Shown here piece by piece: positions 48,279-57,823 of a DNA stretch of 64,000 bases. The translations under genes and the position numbers were made by a program. The notes under the pieces were generated by a model, which saw only the letters and a list, made by a program, of their open reading frames with translations, was not told the origin of the DNA and made no database searches. The stretch is taken from NCBI GenBank assembly GCA_900208305.1, contig OAPG01000006.1:310001-374000 (forward strand), written 5' to 3'. The DNA is from Melanopsichium pennsylvanicum (taxonomy: Eukaryota; Basidiomycota; Ustilaginomycetes; Ustilaginales). Positions within the stretch are counted from its first letter, which is position 1, and each line of letters begins with the position of its first letter.

Positions 48279-51131
48279 ATGTCACAGTCTGGGTTGTCGT
48301 TCACCTTGCTGGAGAGTGGCACTTCACGATTGCACTTCAGACTGGCCAAAGCGCTTGAGGATGCAGTCTCGCCGGATCAGCAAGACCTTATTATCATCGA
48401 CACAATTGCCCAGATACGCGCGCAGCTGGCTTCACGCTCTTCTTCTAACAACGTGACCAAGCTTACCTCTGCATTACTCACTTTGCTACACTGTTGTTAC
48501 CATTATCCTGTTTCCTCGGGATCATTTCCAAGTTCACGCACCGCAATCGACGTCGGCTTTGCACTCGTACCGACGCTGCAGCTTCTGGGTTTAGCTACGG
48601 AATGGAAGCATCTCCTTCTAGCCTACCAGCTCTTGCCATTTCTGCTTCCTTCTAAAGCACGCAGTGATCATGCTGTTGGTGGCATCAGTGAAAAACCTGG
48701 TAGGAGTGAAGACTTGATCAGCTCCGAAACCCAGACATTAGCATCTGCATCAACCTCGTCACCGCTTTCTTCATCAATCGTTCGTGGCCGGTCCTCTGGC
48801 CTTCGCCCATCATCTCCTTCATATCAGGGCGAAGTTTCGAGAGCCTCATCCTTAGCTTCACCAAATGTCGACGAAACGTCCTCGTTGCTTCTCCTGAACA
48901 CATTCCGATCGAATCTGACTGCTGCTACTGCTGCTGCTGCTACTCAACCTCGTCAAGTAACGCGTCGGGAACAGTCTTCGAGATCGCGATCTCGCTCTCC
49001 ATCCGTCTCACGTCCTTCCACCAAAGCAACGGATATTTTCAGTCTTGATCCTTCGTCTGTTCGAGTCCGCTTTCGAGCTTTGGCATCACTCAGATCTCTG
49101 GCAACAGGTACACCGCACGGTCCCGCAGTGTTACCGTCCCTCGCTTCTACGCTGGTTGCTCTTACTCGACATTCGGATGACACGATACGATCGACAACGT
49201 TGAAAGCCATGCTTGCGTGTGCTTCAGTCAACATTCAGAACCAGCCAGATAGGGATGGTCAAAACGAAATGCTGGACGCTGCCCTTACGATCGTTCGCCT
49301 CACATTGGCCTCAACGTATGCGTTCTCTCCAGGATCAGGCATCGGAGAGCAGCAGGGTATGATCTTGGCGGAAATGGACAGGCGTGTCGATTCCAACCCA
49401 AGCGTGCTTCGTGCATGCATCAAGCTCAGCAATCACGCTCGTGAGAAAGGACTCATCACAGAGCAGGAAGCGGCATGCCATGCCATCGAGGCGCTGCAAG
49501 CGAGCCGATGGGCTCCAATGCACCTTGAATTGCCAGCACTACAGCAGCATCGCGTTGTTTCAACAGTGGTAGACCTTACGAAAGGTATCCGAGAACGCAT
49601 GGCGGCCCGGCAGAGAACGTCTTTGCAGGCCGACCACGACTACTATGGAATCTACGCCCCATGGCTTGTCGAAGCTTGCTTGTCGTCTTTGGCCACCTCC
49701 GTGAAGAGCATGCAGAAAGAGAACGCGTCCCGAATGCAAATGGATGAGAGCACTGAGAAGGAGTTGCTGAAGGTGGTACTTCGCATCTACAACACGGCAT
49801 CCCAAGAAAAGGCGTCAGCATTGGCCCTTTGCGTTTCTGCTGCTCACTGCATCGGTGCGCTTTACACGAGATCCGAGAACATCACACAAGCAAGTCCTCG
49901 ATCCTCGCGTCTTCACACTGACGGAGAATTGGTAGCATTATGGTCCGTTCTGTCCACGCATATCGACTCACAGCTGCGCAGCTCAAACCCAAATCGCAAA
50001 ACATCCGGCCTTGTCTTGCTCGAGACGCTGCTACCCGTCGGATGGGCCCAGGCGACAGCGCATCCTGATCCATCTGAGGGTGACGGAAAGCATCACACTG
50101 AGTCCACCTCGCCGCTCAAGATTTCTGAGATGCAGATGGGACATCTCATGTCGCTCCTGACCGATCCAGATTCTTCTATCCGCACAAGAATACTGACATT
50201 ACTTAACAAAGTGGATAGTGGACTGCCGGCGCTGCTTCGCACGCAGCTTCAGGCAACCTTGGATGCCGAGATCCAGCATTCCGGTCCGCCGGTAGAATCC
50301 ATGGCCTATGTCGCACAGCGTCTGATCGAGGTGGCGTTGTTCGCAGTCACGTCCTCTCCTGCTGGGCAGACGGTAAGCGGGGCAGCGGGAGCAATGTCAG
50401 CTCTGCAACAGGCAATCGACAGCGGAGTCAAACTTGGCTTGTTCGACCCATCCGAGCGCAAATTGAATTTCCAGCAAGAGGCATGGGCGAAATCGATTCT
50501 CAGCAGCGTCAGCAACTTGTCTATCGATAATCGACTTGAATTGCTTCAGCGCCTGACGGAAAATGTGGAATCGAATGGACTGAGCTTGATTTGTGACCTT
50601 ATCTGCGATCTCACTGTCCGAGATATTCGGCAGTCAGAAGAGGCTATCGACCGATTCGTTGGATGGGTGTCAGGCCAAAGGCTGGGTGACGATGGCTTCG
50701 TCGGTCTCCTTCGAAAAGGCTCAGAGCAGAAAAATGCCTCGCATGCACGACAGACCGTACTCGGAGCGACTGCCCGAACTATTTCTCTTGTCGTTCAGCT
50801 TGTGGGCCCTTCACAGGCATCAGCTGACTTGGTAAAATGCTTTACTAGCTTAGATCCTCTTCTGGCGAACATTGTCGAGAGCGAACAGAGGACGGCTCTA
50901 CGTGCTCAGGCAAGCAATCTACAGCTCATCTGTCACACGCTGCAGCACCTCGATCCCTTATCGGAGAGCACCTTGGCTTTGAAAATCGGCTCGCTAGCAG
51001 CTCCGTTCCAGAATACTGAGGATGCCGCAAGGCGTCTATTGGAGTTCCACCTGGATGACCTCACGTCAAAAGAAGCCGACGATGTAAGGAGCGTCTCCAG
51101 TAAGTTTGGCGTGCTTGATTTACTCGCTTGA
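48279..51131 (+). CDS. Armadillo/HEAT-type solenoid protein, possibly adaptin-like
   Basis: The ATG at 48279 opens 950 residues of mostly helical sequence. After a low-complexity Ser/Ala/Thr insert (about 140-250) there are repeated helix pairs such as VRVRFRALASLRSLATGT, HSDDTIRSTTLKAMLACAS and NRKTSGLVLLETLLPVGWA followed by HLMSLLTDPDSSIRTRILTLL. The last pair resembles the adaptin trunk rule 'LxxLxDPDxxIRxxxLxLL', so a vesicle-coat or armadillo scaffold role is possible, but I cannot place it in a named family. The ORF stop at 51131 may not be the real end: a GTAAGT donor at 51100 and a CTAAT...GCGCAG acceptor ending at 51153 define a 54-nt intron. Splicing would replace the last ten or so residues and extend the protein to 51377, overlapping the next gene's start. 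Confidence 0.75.
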   Translation: MSQSGLSFTLLESGTSRLHFRLAKALEDAVSPDQQDLIIIDTIAQIRAQLASRSSSNNVTKLTSALLTLLHCCYHYPVSSGSFPSSRTAIDVGFALVPTLQLLGLATEWKHLLLAYQLLPFLLPSKARSDHAVGGISEKPGRSEDLISSETQTLASASTSSPLSSSIVRGRSSGLRPSSPSYQGEVSRASSLASPNVDETSSLLLLNTFRSNLTAATAAAATQPRQVTRREQSSRSRSRSPSVSRPSTKATDIFSLDPSSVRVRFRALASLRSLATGTPHGPAVLPSLASTLVALTRHSDDTIRSTTLKAMLACASVNIQNQPDRDGQNEMLDAALTIVRLTLASTYAFSPGSGIGEQQGMILAEMDRRVDSNPSVLRACIKLSNHAREKGLITEQEAACHAIEALQASRWAPMHLELPALQQHRVVSTVVDLTKGIRERMAARQRTSLQADHDYYGIYAPWLVEACLSSLATSVKSMQKENASRMQMDESTEKELLKVVLRIYNTASQEKASALALCVSAAHCIGALYTRSENITQASPRSSRLHTDGELVALWSVLSTHIDSQLRSSNPNRKTSGLVLLETLLPVGWAQATAHPDPSEGDGKHHTESTSPLKISEMQMGHLMSLLTDPDSSIRTRILTLLNKVDSGLPALLRTQLQATLDAEIQHSGPPVESMAYVAQRLIEVALFAVTSSPAGQTVSGAAGAMSALQQAIDSGVKLGLFDPSERKLNFQQEAWAKSILSSVSNLSIDNRLELLQRLTENVESNGLSLICDLICDLTVRDIRQSEEAIDRFVGWVSGQRLGDDGFVGLLRKGSEQKNASHARQTVLGATARTISLVVQLVGPSQASADLVKCFTSLDPLLANIVESEQRTALRAQASNLQLICHTLQHLDPLSESTLALKIGSLAAPFQNTEDAARRLLEFHLDDLTSKEADDVRSVSSKFGVLDLLA

Positions 51132-51201
51132 TGTTAGACCACTAATTGCGCAGCACGCGTGGTCCGAGCACACTTGAGAAAGGGTCCTCTCGTTTACGAG
51201 G

Positions 51202-52764
51202 ATGAACAATGCATCGTTCGTGTGCTCACTCCGCTCTTCTTCCTGCTGTCTTCGTCCCGATTCACTCCACCACCCTTCATCCTTCGCAGGTGTGTCTACT
51301 GGCTCTTCGCTGTTGGCCGCAGCGAGCCGATTTTTTGCTCCCTCCTCGAGACTGCCTCGCTCCGCGGCGCCTTCTGACAGCTATAGCGCTCCACGTCTGC
51401 GCTCACGGCTGCCCGAGTTCTTGCTGCACTCCTCCCACCTGATTTCTCCGAACGATAGCACCGCCATCCTTCGCTCAAGCCGGAAGAACACGCGGAACAG
51501 AAGCGGCAACAGTAGAGATCGTAACAGCTTGCCAGCCTCTGCCATTCCATCCGAATCAAAGCGCCTCCGCGATCAGAGCGTCGCACAAGTCATGTCCAAC
51601 TCCATTGCCAACCTCGTCCTCGGTTCAGATGCCAAGCTGTCATCGTCAGACAACGAGGTGATCTTTTCAGCTACGTCTTCCAGAGTGCTGAAAGGCGAGG
51701 AGATCGAGCTCGTTTACGAGGTAGCGGATCCTGAACGACGTCTAGACACCTCGGCCGGGAAGCTGCCCAGTCTGTTAGACCTTGTTCATCAGTGCCATAA
51801 TCACGAACCCTGGCTCGATACCAGCCTGACACCTTTCGTTCTGGATGGCGTGCAGATTGGCTTCCTCCCGGCGAGGGTGATGAAAGCCTGCATAGATGAC
51901 TCTGTGAATCAACGTCGAGTAGGCGCCCCTCCAGTCCTTCGCCAAGTTCGCTTTGCGATGAACCACCGCGAGATCGTTCCACCAACAGCGACTTCGCGCG
52001 TTTGTGAAGCGATCACCTTCACCGCTGAATTTGGAACACCGGAAGCAAGAACCAGCGGACTCAATGGCGTAGCACAACGATGGCGCGAAGCACGTATCTT
52101 CCCAGATCCACTTGACGGTTGGCGTGGCGAACTCTACGCTATCTACGGGCTGAATCCTCAACCCGGTTGCCGTAATCCTATCGCCTTTAAGCTCGAGCGT
52201 GCAGCATGTGCGCTGTTCGGATTCGCAACATTCGGTGTGCACCTCACAGCCTATACTGTCTCTCCGACCACTGGCGAACTCAAAGTTTGGGTTCCGCAAC
52301 GGAGCAGCACCAAATCCACATGGCCTGGCTACCTGGATAATTCTGTCGCGGGCGGCATCGTTGCTGGCGATCTTCCGATGGAAAGTATGGTCAGGGAATG
52401 CGAAGAGGAAGCCAACCTCGAGTCGAGCGTGGTAGAGAAGCACGTCAAGCAAGTCGGAGTATTGAGCTACTGCTACAAGACTCGGAAACAAGGTTGGATC
52501 CAGCCTGAGGTAGAGTACGTGTACGATCTGCCATTACCCGCACACGTAGTGTTGCAGCCAAAAGACGGTGAAGTGGATCACTTTAATCTGATGACACTAG
52601 ATGAGATCTATGAGAAGATGAGGGAAGGCAGGTTCAAGGCGAACTGCGTTCTGGTCTTGCTGGACTTTTTGATCCGGCACGGACACATTACCGCGGACAA
52701 AGAGCCCGGATACAGGCAGATTGTGACTCAATTACATGTGGACCTCAGACTTCCTGGTCCGTAG
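51202..52764 (+). CDS. Nudix hydrolase, YJR142W / thiamine-pyrophosphokinase-related family
   Basis: The ORF from the ATG at 51202 has 520 residues; an in-frame ATG at 51592 (MSNSIANLVLG) would remove a basic, Ser-rich 130-residue head. A DUF4743 lead domain (about 180-300; LDLVHQCHNHEPW, WRGELYAIYG, FKLERAACALFGFATFGVHLTAY) precedes the Nudix core with WVPQRSSTKSTWPGYLDNSVAGGI and the Nudix box ending VRECEEEANL. It finishes with WIQPEVEYVYDLPLP, PKDGEVDHFNLM and FKANCVLVLLDFLIRHGHIT. These motifs match yeast YJR142W and its relatives, reported to hydrolyse damaged oxy/oxo-thiamine diphosphates to monophosphates. The role here is inferred. The first start overlaps a possible last exon of the upstream gene, which favours 51592 if that exon is real. 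Confidence 0.9.
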   Translation: MNNASFVCSLRSSSCCLRPDSLHHPSSFAGVSTGSSLLAAASRFFAPSSRLPRSAAPSDSYSAPRLRSRLPEFLLHSSHLISPNDSTAILRSSRKNTRNRSGNSRDRNSLPASAIPSESKRLRDQSVAQVMSNSIANLVLGSDAKLSSSDNEVIFSATSSRVLKGEEIELVYEVADPERRLDTSAGKLPSLLDLVHQCHNHEPWLDTSLTPFVLDGVQIGFLPARVMKACIDDSVNQRRVGAPPVLRQVRFAMNHREIVPPTATSRVCEAITFTAEFGTPEARTSGLNGVAQRWREARIFPDPLDGWRGELYAIYGLNPQPGCRNPIAFKLERAACALFGFATFGVHLTAYTVSPTTGELKVWVPQRSSTKSTWPGYLDNSVAGGIVAGDLPMESMVRECEEEANLESSVVEKHVKQVGVLSYCYKTRKQGWIQPEVEYVYDLPLPAHVVLQPKDGEVDHFNLMTLDEIYEKMREGRFKANCVLVLLDFLIRHGHITADKEPGYRQIVTQLHVDLRLPGP

Positions 52765-53492
52765 CAGTGCAGAACTAAATAATATAAAGTGCAGCTGATG
52801 GCTGTATGTATAGATTTTGTGTGAGCGCGGCCATTGCTGGACAAGAAAATTTTGCCAACGTTATGTTGTGCTGATCGCAAAATAGTGGCAAGCTGAAGAC
52901 GAGCGCTCTTGGTAAACCTAACTTGTTGCTCGACAGGTGATGATTACCGAGCTAGGGAGAGGCTTGCTAACCATTCTTGAGGCGAATTGAGTTGAGTTCT
53001 TTCCGCTGAAGAAGAACCAGCAAGTTAATTGTTAAAACAACTGGTCGAACTTGATTCGGAGAGTGGTTGGACAACTAAATCAACAAAAAAGATCGAGCAT
53101 AAGATTGTGAAAAGTGGCTATGAGTAGATTTGAGTCATGGCTTGAATAGATTGATTTGTTGCTAAGAGAAGCTGCACGATCTACAAGGTGCAGACTCTGA
53201 TTAACTGGTAATGGACTTCAGTGGACACCAAGTTCACAGAGTAGTTTCATACGAAAAGATGCTCGCTTTCTTTCGACCTTGCAGACCCCTCGAGCGCTTA
53301 GATTTGGCAACGGGAATGACAGAGGGTTGAACTTGAGTGGTTGTTGCAAGAGTCAACGTAGTTGAACATTGTTAGCACAAACAATGACTTGTGCTCGTCA
53401 TCCATTCAGGTATGGTCTTTGTCTTATTGTATCGTATGGCTGAAGAGCTAATTTTTACATCGCGACTCTTTGCATCGGGTCATATTAGAAGC

Positions 53493-53514
53493 AAAAAAAA
53501 AAAAAAAAAAAAAA
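53493..53514 (+). repeat. Poly-A run (22 nt)
   Basis: Twenty-two consecutive A residues lie in a non-coding stretch. A second run of 17 A lies at 55587-55603. Such tails can mark retroposed sequence, but no target-site duplication was recognised. Confidence 0.9.
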
Positions 53515-53734
53515 TCCATTCGAAAAGGTAATTCGGAGCTAGAAAGCTCCCGAACGAGAGCGTGTGACCATGCAAGCTGAGCAGATGGTGGACAAATGGT
53601 TGACTACTTTTCCTGGGACGGCCTTGTTCATGCTTATGTGAGGAATGCAAGCGTGACTTTAGGTCAAATCGATGACGTCAATTTTGTGGAGTCAGCCACG
53701 CGCTAAACAGAAAAAGATTTATTCATTTAAGAAT

Positions 53735-53769
53735 TATTCATTTATTTATTTATTTATTTATTTATTTTT
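53735..53769 (+). repeat. (TTTA)n microsatellite
   Basis: About seven TTTA/ATTT units, preceded by a duplicated TTATTCATTTA (53718-53743 region), form the clearest microsatellite of the window. Confidence 0.9.
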
Positions 53770-55015
53770 CATATATATTTTCATCTTTTTCGGCCATATC
53801 TCGCTTACGGTTCAAGCTGGTGAGGGGTTGTGGCTCGCAAAGAGTCCAGTGGGGATATTGCAGCTCGTGGTGTTGGTGGTGGTCATCATTGTATTGGTAA
53901 AACATGGAATCGCATTGCACATGTCAAAGAAGCATGTCAACACCTGCCTGTGAGAATATAGGTTGTATTGGTTTGAATGTATGGTTGCTCGAAAGTTGAC
54001 GTCAAAATCTTGCGTGTTAGAAGCGACACCATTCTACGCAGAAACGAAAGGCAGAGATGGTCACATGAGGAAGAAGAGTAAGCTGACCTCAGAATGCAGG
54101 CTTTGTGTGCGACGGCCGAGGCTACGGGGTAGAGGCATGTTATGACAAACTTGAAATAGTTCTAGCCGTGAGTATTACAGTATAGTTGAGACGCAGATGC
54201 CTACCTTGAAGCGCAGAAAGCACGGACAAAGGGGAGAATGTAAAAATCGACGCTACGTCGAAGAGTTTGTTTGTGATTTTATGCAGGATGCTGAAACGTG
54301 TGATGGCATTTCTTAAAGGCGGTGTGACCGAATCAGGCAACGAAGCAAAGGATCATCTTATTGTTCGGCCTTGAGAAAGACTTGGCTTTCTCATATTGGT
54401 GAGATAGATCATAGAAGAAATAGTGTCATGCTGCTCTTTGTGATCACCCAGCGTGGCTTGCTGTGGTCCTTTAGGAGCTGGCTTCATTATTGTGTTAGCA
54501 TGCAATCTAGCCAAGGGAGACAATGTTGCAGTCTGAACAAAACTCCGACAGCTCTCAAGTAAGAGAGGCTCTTGCTTCCTTACGAGATGTGGCATCAACT
54601 CTACTTTCCAACTCCGCGAGGAAACTCCCCGAAAAGCTTAGATGACCCTTTAATATCATTGCGCTCGCGCTCGCGCGGAATAGAGGCTCTCCAAAGTCTC
54701 ATTTGTACATTAACTACCAAGTTAGTGGTGTTAAGAATTGGCGTTTTAATCAATCTTACGATCATGGTTCGAAGACGTCTGCAGACCACATTAAAGTCTT
54801 GCAGAGCCGTCGGAAAGAGGTTCTGCTTTGAGAGTTGAGTTTGTCAAGTGGAATTGTCACGGTATACTAAATACTATACAGCACTGATTCTTGTATTGAG
54901 CGGCGATGCAGGCGAGCTTTAAATACGTTGATATCTGTCATCACTGCATGTAGTGTGGTAGAACAGTGGCGTAGTTGAGAGCGCATTCTCCGACGATGAA
55001 TGAGTCCGAGTTAAA

Positions 55016-55192
55016 CTATGACCTCAAAGTAGGAGCTTCTCTGTCACAACCCGATTGTACGTGATTGCCATTCGACACCAAAAGACCTCGATCTTCATAG
55101 TGCCCTTTCTGAGACAAGGACATGGAGATCTTGTCGGGATCCTCCAATCCAAAGCCAACGTCACTTTCGTGCCGATTCGGAACTAGCTGCAT
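55016..55192 (-). CDS. Candidate small protein, 58 residues
   Basis: The ATG at 55192 opens MQLVPNRHESDVGFGLEDPD and ends at 55016. A good acceptor (CCTTTGCAG, ending at 55208 on this strand) lies 16 nt before the ATG. A GTGAGT donor follows an upstream MATNSKLDDDY reading further 5', but the two do not join in frame, so a 5'-UTR intron is the only reading that works. No domain is recognised. This is weak. Confidence 0.2.
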   Translation of the reverse strand: MQLVPNRHESDVGFGLEDPDKISMSLSQKGHYEDRGLLVSNGNHVQSGCDREAPTLRS

Positions 55193-55651
55193 GGTGTTTG
55201 CTGCGTCTCTGCAAAGGCACATCGTCAAGGTCAGACATTGGTTTTGACAAAGCATGTAAGTAGCCTGTTTTGTCGCTGAGGCTGAACATAAAATGCCGTG
55301 TGCTCACTCGACTTTGCCCACTGGGGCTTTTTGACACTCACATAATCGTCATCCAGTTTGGAATTCGTAGCCATACAACGCCATCAGAGTTTGCGCCTTT
55401 CGCACAGCCCTTTGGGGCCGATGCTTAATAATTCAGTACAATGGCAAAGACTTGACATTTGTACAAGAATGCTGCCGAATTCTTAGAAGCAGATGAACAG
55501 AGCATATGCTGTCGAACATGCTTCGAAAAAGAGCACCCTCGAGACCCTGAATGACCAGACAAGATCGATGATGCTGCGAATCGATTAAAAAAAAAAAAAA
55601 AAAGAAACAAAAACCAAAACAAAAACGAAATAGATACGGTTCACGCGTGCG

Positions 55652-56013
55652 ATGATGGACAGCAGTCAAACTGCACCCAATTCGGAAGGAACTCGACACT
55701 CGAAGGGCTCAAGGGATCGAGGGCTCACGTCAGGGTTTCGCGATTCGCTTCTCAAGCTGAGCGATGACGATGCTTCTGATGGTACAGCAAAGAACTCTGA
55801 CTTCGTCATTCTCTCCACCGAATTGCCCTTCACCATTTCATACGTTCGTCCTGTCTCGCTTCCCACACATTCCACCTCGTGCAACCAACACAGACACAAT
55901 TATCTGTTGAATTGCCCGATTGGGAGGGCCCCACGTTCGATCCACCGGCCCGTGTTGGACCCTTGTGTTACCGTGGTCGCCTGTTCGGCCTAGCTCCTTC
56001 ACGCTTCGATTGA
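55652..56013 (+). CDS. Candidate novel two-exon small protein (103 residues)
   Basis: Exon 1 (55652-55843) opens MMDSSQTAPNSEG and ends SDFVILSTELPFTISY. A 50-nt intron (55844-55893; donor GTTCGT, acceptor CAACACAG) leads to exon 2 (55894-56013), which reads TQLSVELPDWEGPTFDPPAR, GPLCYRGRLFGLAPSRFD and stop. Exon 2 has strong protein-like character and joins exon 1 in phase. Unspliced, the frame continues for 113 codons into less plausible sequence. The donor is weak, which lowers confidence. An A-rich stretch just upstream could be its leader. No known domain is recognised, and no function is proposed. It shares the stretch with the opsin promoter. Confidence 0.38.
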
Positions 56014-56636
56014 TGACGTATCAATTTTACCAACCTACCCTTCGTATAGCGGCCTGACATGATGACGCTGTCAGTCGCTCGACACTTTTTCTTTTATCTC
56101 GCCTGCCTATCTCGAAAGTGATCTCGGTCAGCAACTGTTGTGCCGCATCTGTCGTCGCTTTTGCTTTGTTCATGGGTCTGCCTGACGCTTTCCGGTTGAC
56201 CCAAGACTGAAAACTTAGTCGTGTCTTATCATTCCTCAGCCTGGATGCAAACCCTGTCATTGAACCGTCCCATTCCATTGTGCTGCCGCAAACTCAGTCC
56301 AGCCCGTCCGCCGGGTGAAATGACGAGCCGCTTAGTGCTCTGATTACGTCGTGATGCAATTCAGCCTTACCACACTCGTATTTTCAATTTGCGCTGCTCG
56401 ATCCCTGTTGGCAGCCCAAGTTGCGTCCACTCTGTTCTCCTCGGCTTTGCTGCTCTTTCTGCCGACAGTGGAGACAGCCTTCTTGACTCTGAGTCGTTGC
56501 ACCTCGTACTAGATATAAGACAGACGGGTCTTTGCACTCACAAACAATCCCTTATCTCCACTCCAAGTTATTGTTACCCTCCTCTACACCAAGCTCTTGT
56601 ACCACCACTTGTCCAGCACCAGCTTCGACTTTCACC
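56014..56636. other. Opsin promoter region
   Basis: This 620-bp upstream region of the opsin gene has a TATA-like element at 56514 and C/T-rich leader sequence. It also contains a 52-codon ORF (ATG 56354, stop 56510-56512) encoding a hydrophobic peptide starting MQFSLTTLVFS. That ORF ends just before the TATA element, so it is probably outside the mRNA. Confidence 0.5.
56514..56520 (+). promoter_or_regulatory. TATA-like box of the opsin gene
   Basis: TATAAGA lies about 120 bp before the opsin ATG, at a distance consistent with a short leader. The call is positional only. Confidence 0.35.
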
Positions 56637-57823
56637 ATGAGCTCCGTTATGCAGCTGTTCAAGCGAGCGGGCAACGAAGCCCTCCAGCTCAACCCTCCCG
56701 ATTCAGACATCAACATCACCACTCACGGTTCCGATTTCCTGTGGATGGTTTTCTCCGTCATGGCCGCTACCGGTCTCGGAACCATGATCTGGTCGTTGAA
56801 GGTGAACCGTGGTGAGCGCGCCTTCCACTACCTTTCGGCCGCCATCCTCGCTACCGCCTCGGTTGCCTACTTCTCGCTTGCTTCTGACCTTGGATCCACC
56901 CCCGTTCGTGTCGAGTTCTCTCACTACGGCCCTGCGCAGGTCAACGGCCAGCTCCCCACTCGTCAAATCTGGTACGCCCGTTACATTGACTGGACCATCA
57001 CCACTCCTCTTCTTTTGCTTGAAATCCTCCTCGTCTCCGGTCTTCCCCTCTCCACCATTTTCATCACCATCTTCTTCGACCTTGTCATGATCATCACTGG
57101 TCTCATTGGTTCGCTCGTCGTGTCTACCTACAAGTGGGGTTACTACACCATGGGCTGTGTTGCCATGTTCTACGTCTTCTGGGTGATCTACGGTCCTGGT
57201 CTCAAGTCAGCTGCCCATCTCGGCGATGACTTCAAGAAGTCTTACCTTTACTCTTCGATCATGCTCACCTTCCTCTGGACTCTCTACCCCGTAAGTAGTT
57301 TATACGCCTACCTCTTTGGTTTTTGGACCAGTGTTCCAGTCCACGCGTCCCATGTCAGAAAGAAGACTAACCACCATCTTCATGTCTCGTACTTGTCCTA
57401 TCGCGTCTTTTCGCTTCTCATCACAAACGACACTGGTTAACTTGATGCTTTTTATCACTTGCTCTCCAAATTTCTCAGATTGCATGGGGTCTCGCAGACG
57501 GTGGCAATGTCATCAGTCCTGACAGCGAAATGGTCTTCTACGGTATCCTTGACTTGCTCGCCAAGCCTGTCTTTGCTCTTGTCCACTTGTGGTCGCTCCG
57601 CCGATGCAACTACTCTTCGCTCCACCTCAAGTCTGGCAAGTTCTCTGACTACGAGGATGTTTCTGCCAAACAATTCCGTACCATGGAGAATGGCAAGGGT
57701 GCCGAGGCTGGTTTCGTCAACCACAACACTGGTGCTACCACCACCAACCACAACGTGACTGGCGCCAATGTCCTTGACCCCGCCCCTGCTACCACCATGC
57801 ACCAGGCTCACGTTACCCAGTAA
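56637..57823 (+). CDS. Microbial (fungal) rhodopsin, probable light-driven proton pump
   Basis: Exons 56637-57290 and 57479-57823 join across a 188-nt intron (GTAAGT...TTCTCAG) to give 332 residues, restoring TLYP|IAWGLADGG. Seven helices follow an N-terminal region of about 30 residues. Helix C reads ARYIDWTITTPLLLLEI: Arg115 and Asp118 match the bacteriorhodopsin Arg82/Asp85 pair, Thr122 matches Thr89, and Glu129 stands at the Asp96 proton-donor site. Helix G reads ILDLLAKPVFAL, with Asp243 (Asp212) and the retinal Schiff-base Lys247. The GDWT-like primary acceptor and intact donor carboxylate indicate an outward proton pump rather than a sensory auxiliary opsin. The Glu donor is the variant found in Neurospora NOP-1. 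It should sit in the plasma membrane. The C-terminal tail is Thr/Asn-rich. No carotenoid gene lies in the window. Confidence 0.96.

Larger units (their letters stand above)
52765..55651. other. Gene-poor, low-complexity region
   Basis: These 2.9 kb contain no gene I can support firmly. They are more A/T-rich than their neighbours and hold a 22-A run, a TTTA microsatellite, a TACAGTA motif at 54176-54182 and several short GCGCTCGC-type runs (54659-54678). The plus-strand ORF at 53672-53953 is built on the TTTA repeat and is not supported. The segment at about 54958-55020 briefly resembles a tRNA D-arm but has no acceptor or T-arm. A candidate 58-residue ORF at 55016-55192 is listed separately. 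Confidence 0.5.

Noticed and set aside
53672..53953. 93-codon plus-strand ORF with Tyr/Phe/Ile repeats
   Set aside because: Its middle is the translated TTTA microsatellite; no conserved feature remains.
54755..54790. B-box-like ATGGTTCGAAGACG
   Set aside because: The flanks do not form a T-arm and no upstream A-box sits at a fitting distance.
54958..55020. tRNA-like segment (GTGGCGTAGTTGAGAGCGC)
   Set aside because: Only a D-arm-like part fits; no acceptor stem, no GTTCRA T-loop and no paired ends.
56354..56512. 52-codon hydrophobic ORF upstream of the opsin gene (MQFSLTTLVFS...)
   Set aside because: It ends just before a TATA-like element, so it is probably upstream of the transcription start; too short to support as a gene.
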